Shown piece by piece: positions 61,501-64,000 of a DNA stretch of 64,000 nt. The notes below the pieces were generated by a model, which saw only the letters and a program-made list of their open reading frames with translations, was not told the origin of the DNA and did not search any database. This DNA comes from JAOAPY01 sp038237475. GTDB lineage: Bacteria; Acidobacteriota; Blastocatellia; Pyrinomonadales; Pyrinomonadaceae. The first letter of the stretch is position 1. Each line of letters starts with the position of its first letter. The stretch spans positions 581,864 to 645,863 of the forward strand of contig JBBRYS010000001.1 in the NCBI GenBank assembly GCA_038237475.1. Direction: 5' to 3'. A program made the position numbers and the translations under genes.

Positions 61501-61869
61501 CTAGGCAGCGACGCGGCAGGATTGTCGGGTGATATTTGGGATCGGTTATTTGAACTTGCAGATCTACATGAGCGACAGGATCGAGGAAAATGCGAACTCG
61601 TACCGTATTGGCATGTTGAAACCGATACCATCAAGATCGAGCGGGTGGTTCCGCTTTACCCGTACAGCAGTGATCAGGCGCGACTGAACAAAATCCTGAA
61701 AACGCTCACGGTGTACCGACTGGCATTCGGGCAACCGAGGCAGGCAGAGCTGGTGGAACACTTACTAGAGCACGAATTCAGTGCTGACGAGATGAAGGAG
61801 ATCCTCGACAATCTGATGATTGACCTTAGCCCAATAAGCCTTGAGAGAACCGCCGCCAATCAGCGTTGA
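58513..61869 (+). CDS. SF2 (DEAD/SNF2-type) helicase of the DUF6361-PLD operon
   Basis: The product has about 1118 residues from ATG 58513; the longer open frame from 58423 overlaps the PLD gene too far. Motif I is ADEVGLGKT (~43-51), motif II is ILDEFQRF (DEFQ, ~281), motif III is LLSATPF (~318). The second RecA lobe shows GQEGLDFHFYCRRIVHW and DLEQREGRINRYKG (~950-983). This set is typical of SNF2-like helicase/translocases in restriction systems. The palindrome CAGCGTTGAACGCTG (61861-61875) spans its stop codon. Three overlapping genes indicate a single operon and probably one complex. Confidence 0.92.
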   Translation: MSRQKLTHYVKDALSGLKDFQRCTVDTVYRQLFESEQRCMLVADEVGLGKTIVAKGVIAKKLKERLDEGKRTPFRVTYICSNQVIAHENIRKLNLFPSSVHLKKPVSRLLFLARDEEEFVEAGKLEQHLLELNSLTPATSFEVHNSSGLKEERAIIYALLCRDRKLLNRYKGLQWLLKGGVEKMQQYQVYLRRMVERQYKDDLPRRFIRQLKREQLPKTEKAVYDNLRGWRTRTVYEAVVEFAEVLDGRTEKTLHRGCLVLIYILRRILIRCCLRYINADLYILDEFQRFRDLIDLDSQEEQSIIAREVLLSRRASRVLLLSATPFKAFTDHDDVERGEDHHRDFRKVLEFLLEKDEVRLAHYDQHRQALYMQLLGLRKGEIDLSPAHRHEVETLLRSVICRTERNSVADDPAIMIDDQWREPVQISAGDIANFRHTDQIVLALNRLKLRADKPVEYCKSALFPFSYLDHYKIKQLLADHKTNPEIESCLRQTKDAWLNLGAIQRYKMIVGDRTNGSSPSNARLTMLIEKAIGPKGAGLLWIPPSLPYYSLDGAFEGTSNFSKTLLFSAWVMVPRVIGTLLSYEVERRTVGNAETRESGEKKERKYFTAEGERRHPVPQIRFSRKGRDRDAQLRNMSNFCLLYPSLSLAGMVDVVNNLHHQLSLDQLRSKLEVLFERAIEEAQLQQFSTAGGDVDRWYWAAPLLLDRSNELWRVTLEEWFRGSNANEMWGRTTRFRGASENDSAKDQHFEHLQDCLEEPNTAGLGPLPADLSKVLADLALGSPAVLTLRSLRRMFPQQSDPEVMVGAFDAADEFINLFNKPESIAAVRLGTERKRYWQMVARYCADGCLQAVLDEYFHMLKGQNVDAQGAILQLLSSVNLDTASINVDDVNTFLKGEPKKMRCHYAVEFGSQRIETDEGGKRATSLREVFNSPFRPFVLATTSIGQEGLDFHFYCRRIVHWNLPGNPIDLEQREGRINRYKGLVIRQFLATKYRDALGSDAAGLSGDIWDRLFELADLHERQDRGKCELVPYWHVETDTIKIERVVPLYPYSSDQARLNKILKTLTVYRLAFGQPRQAELVEHLLEHEFSADEMKEILDNLMIDLSPISLERTAANQR

Positions 61870-62331
61870 ACGCTGTTCGTAGCCGGAAGATCTCCGATTC
61901 TAGATTATTTCCCTTTCCAGCCTCAGCAGCGCTGACGACATCCGGTATCAAGCAGCGACTCCTGGCGGACTGCTTGTCGCCGCTGCAAGCTGTTGAACTG
62001 CGTTCTGTTCAGCGTTCGAGTATGACGAATTGAAGCATGCACCCAAATATTGGAGCGCTCCTCAAAGTACAGGATGATCAAACGCGGTTCGCTTTGTCGC
62101 ACGATGCACGGAAAATTTGTGCGCGTACTGCGAAATCAAATCCCTCGCAACCGCGCGGACAATAAATAGGTAAGTGAGTCCCAGATTTATCGCCGGCACG
62201 CACTGCGCTACGCATGATGTTGACTTGTCCGGTAGGCAGCTTACTCCAGAACGCGGACTATTCTGGAAGCCGTAGTAGTATTTGCCAGCGATCTTTCACC
62301 ATATTCCACGAATTCTAGGTTAATAGACTTT
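61870..62331. other. Intergenic region after the helicase operon
   Basis: No gene is supported. A 42-codon frame from ATG 62037 (MHPNIGALLKVQDDQTRFAL...) has a protein-like look but lacks a ribosome site and may be a relic. Confidence 0.35.
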
Positions 62332-63501
62332 ATGACTCGTCAAAGCATCACCTTGTCACGCGAAGAACTGTATGAGCGGGTTTGGCGTATATCTGCAACC
62401 AAACTGGCTAAAGAATTGGGCATCTCTGACGTAGCGCTCGGCAAGATATGTAAAAAGCTAGACGTGCCCAAACCCTATCCAGGCTATTGGCAGCAACTAC
62501 AGGCAGGTCATCGCGTGCACAAAGCGCGACTGCCGGATACGAAAAAAGGCGTGCCCGACTTCATCACCATCTGGCCGCGGCACAGAGGGCACTATCTCAA
62601 GCAGCAGGATCCTGCGACGCTTGAGCTGATCGAATCCGAGCGCGTCCCTGAGAACCAAATCGCGGTAGCGGAGGACTTGCGCAAGGCACATCCACTTATC
62701 AGGCAAACGAGAAATGTATTCGAAAAGGCACCCAAGGACTTCAGCGAACAGCTTGGGCACGGGGCAAAGCCCCACTTGGATCTGCGTGTCTCGAAGCCGC
62801 TGTTGCACCGCGCATTGCTTATTCTTGACGCGCTGTTAAAGGCGCTTGAGGCTAGGGGATTCTCAGTCGAAGTGCCCAATGAAGGCGCAACGCCAACCCG
62901 CGCCAGAATTGGCGAGGAGGAAGTGGGTTTCTTCCTTTGGGAGAAGGATAATCGTAGCGATCGCGTGTACACAAAGGAGGAACTGGCGAAGCCCTCCTGG
63001 GAGCGCCGGGACCGATGGATCTTCACGCCAAGTGGGAAGCTTACTTTCACAATCAACGAGCACTGGGACGACTTGAACAAAAGGAACTGGAGGGACAAGG
63101 AAGGGAAACCGCTCGAAGTGCAGCTTAACGACATAGTAATAGGGCTTTTAACTGCGGCCGCGGGCATGCGTGCAAAGCGCATAGAATGGGACGAATCGGA
63201 GCGGCTGCGGAAAGAGGAAGCGCAGCGCCGGAAGGAAGCTGAGCAGCGACAGCTCGATGAAAAAACACGCTTCGTGGCTCTCGAGCAGCAGGCTGAATGC
63301 TGGATGAAGAGTCGGAACCTTGAAGCATTTCTCTCTGCTTGTAAAGATGTACTTAGTCAACAAGGTAAGGTAGACCACGATGGCCCAGGATCCGAGTGGC
63401 TGCAATGGGCTACCACACATGCTAACAATCTGGATCCGCTAAAGAATGGAAAGGTTGAAGGGGTGATAAAGGACTTGAGATCGTCTTCAACCAAAGGATG
63501 A
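62332..63501 (+). CDS. Hypothetical protein with N-terminal HTH domain
   Basis: The product has 389 residues. The N-terminus SREELYERVWRISATKLAKE followed by LGISDVALGKICKKLDVPKP and YPGYW is a recurrent HTH-like domain of unannotated proteins in many bacteria. The middle (~130-290) is mixed; a basic coiled coil (~300-340, RLRKEEAQRRKEAEQRQ) follows. The function is unknown; it may be a DNA-binding regulator. It stands alone between the helicase operon and the AbiEi gene. Confidence 0.75.
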   Translation: MTRQSITLSREELYERVWRISATKLAKELGISDVALGKICKKLDVPKPYPGYWQQLQAGHRVHKARLPDTKKGVPDFITIWPRHRGHYLKQQDPATLELIESERVPENQIAVAEDLRKAHPLIRQTRNVFEKAPKDFSEQLGHGAKPHLDLRVSKPLLHRALLILDALLKALEARGFSVEVPNEGATPTRARIGEEEVGFFLWEKDNRSDRVYTKEELAKPSWERRDRWIFTPSGKLTFTINEHWDDLNKRNWRDKEGKPLEVQLNDIVIGLLTAAAGMRAKRIEWDESERLRKEEAQRRKEAEQRQLDEKTRFVALEQQAECWMKSRNLEAFLSACKDVLSQQGKVDHDGPGSEWLQWATTHANNLDPLKNGKVEGVIKDLRSSSTKG

Positions 63502-63599
63502 GTGGTTCTGACACTAATTCAGATTAGAATGCTATCAATGAAACTTCGGCAGTTGTGCATATCTACCGACGGTCTATTGTAAGGGAAGTATAAAGAACA

Positions 63600-64000
63600 A
63601 TGAGCGATTCGGCAGCGAAGAAGGTTCTCGACCTCGCCCGCAAACGGGAATCCTGCGTCCGCGAGACCTTCAGAGTAAAGGGGCTTCCGACAGACTATCT
63701 CTGGCGACTCCATAAAAAGGAGAAGATCAACAGGGTCGGACGAGGAATGTATGCTATTCCCGGCGTTGCTGCTCTCAACGAACATCAAACGACTGTAGAG
63801 GCGGCCCTGCGCGTGCCCCATGGCGTGGTCTGTCTGATTTCCGCTCTAAACTTTCATGCGTTGACTACGCAGTTGCCGCATGAAATTTGGATGGCAATCG
63901 ATGGAAAAGCCCGATCTCCAAAGGAAGACATCATTCCGCTGCGCATCGTGCGCTTTTCTGGAAAGGCGCTTACCGCCGGCGTTGAATCGCACTCAATTGA
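63600..64000 (+). CDS. AbiEi-type antitoxin / transcriptional regulator, partial at window end
   Basis: The frame begins ATG 63600 and is open to the window end (133 codons seen). KVLDLARKRESCVRETFRV, LHKKEKINRVGRGMYAIP and VVCLISALNFHALTTQLP are the N-terminal winged-helix and following region of AbiEi antitoxins, which repress type IV AbiE toxin-antitoxin operons. An AbiEii nucleotidyltransferase toxin gene would be expected just beyond the window. Confidence 0.85.
   Translation, partial: MSDSAAKKVLDLARKRESCVRETFRVKGLPTDYLWRLHKKEKINRVGRGMYAIPGVAALNEHQTTVEAALRVPHGVVCLISALNFHALTTQLPHEIWMAIDGKARSPKEDIIPLRIVRFSGKALTAGVESHSI

Overview
The window reads as one contig from a soil-type bacterium, most likely an Acidobacteriota (Blastocatellia-like). 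That placement is inferred from the gene set (very long RHS protein, HD-GYP/GGDEF hybrid, OPT transporter, M14 peptidase with an amidotransferase-like tail, SPFH protein) and a moderately high GC content. No rRNA or other decisive phylogenetic marker is present.

Left part, 1 to about 28.3 kb, is a chromosomal backbone. It holds a TPR-HTH-receiver regulator; a 2076-residue RHS/YD-repeat surface protein followed by two paralogous small membrane proteins; a cyclic-di-GMP signalling protein and a PilZ protein; MFS and OPT transporters; a Rossmann-fold LOG-like protein; a CBM9-like protein; a secreted M14 peptidase; an SPFH protein; a secreted POTRA/HEAT protein; and an esterase. Between 25.2 and 26.05 kb three small genes are decayed in a row: a frameshifted BrnT-like toxin, its frameshifted antitoxin, and a HEPN-like remnant.

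Middle part, 28.3 to 36.5 kb, is a recombination zone. A large serine recombinase ends inside the 3' end of a tRNA-Asn gene. It is followed by a small accessory gene, a DUF433/DUF5615 toxin-antitoxin pair with a damaged toxin, a cluster of GAAAG...CTTTC dyads, a three-gene recombinase module (tyrosine recombinase, small HTH protein, zinc-ribbon recombinase-like protein), and about 0.8 kb of strongly self-complementary non-coding DNA.

Right part, 36.5 to 64 kb, looks like a defence island. (i) A 58-residue protein is translationally coupled to a zinc-hook Rad50/RecF-like ATPase. (ii) A truncated relic of a restriction helicase follows. (iii) A 1566-residue SF1 helicase carries a C-terminal DUF559/Vsr-like nuclease domain. 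(iv) Divergent from it is a four-gene operon: RecB-nuclease/SF1-helicase fusion, J-domain protein with a beta-propeller-like tail, SbcD/YhaO-like phosphoesterase, and an SbcC/YhaN-like ATPase with a membrane hairpin. (v) A DUF6361, PLD-nuclease and DEAD/SNF2-type helicase operon has overlapping genes and two strong palindromes upstream. (vi) An HTH protein and the start of an AbiEi-type antitoxin close the window. Systems (i), (iv) and (v) are the best candidates for undescribed or poorly described defence systems; their role is inferred from domains and neighbourhood only.
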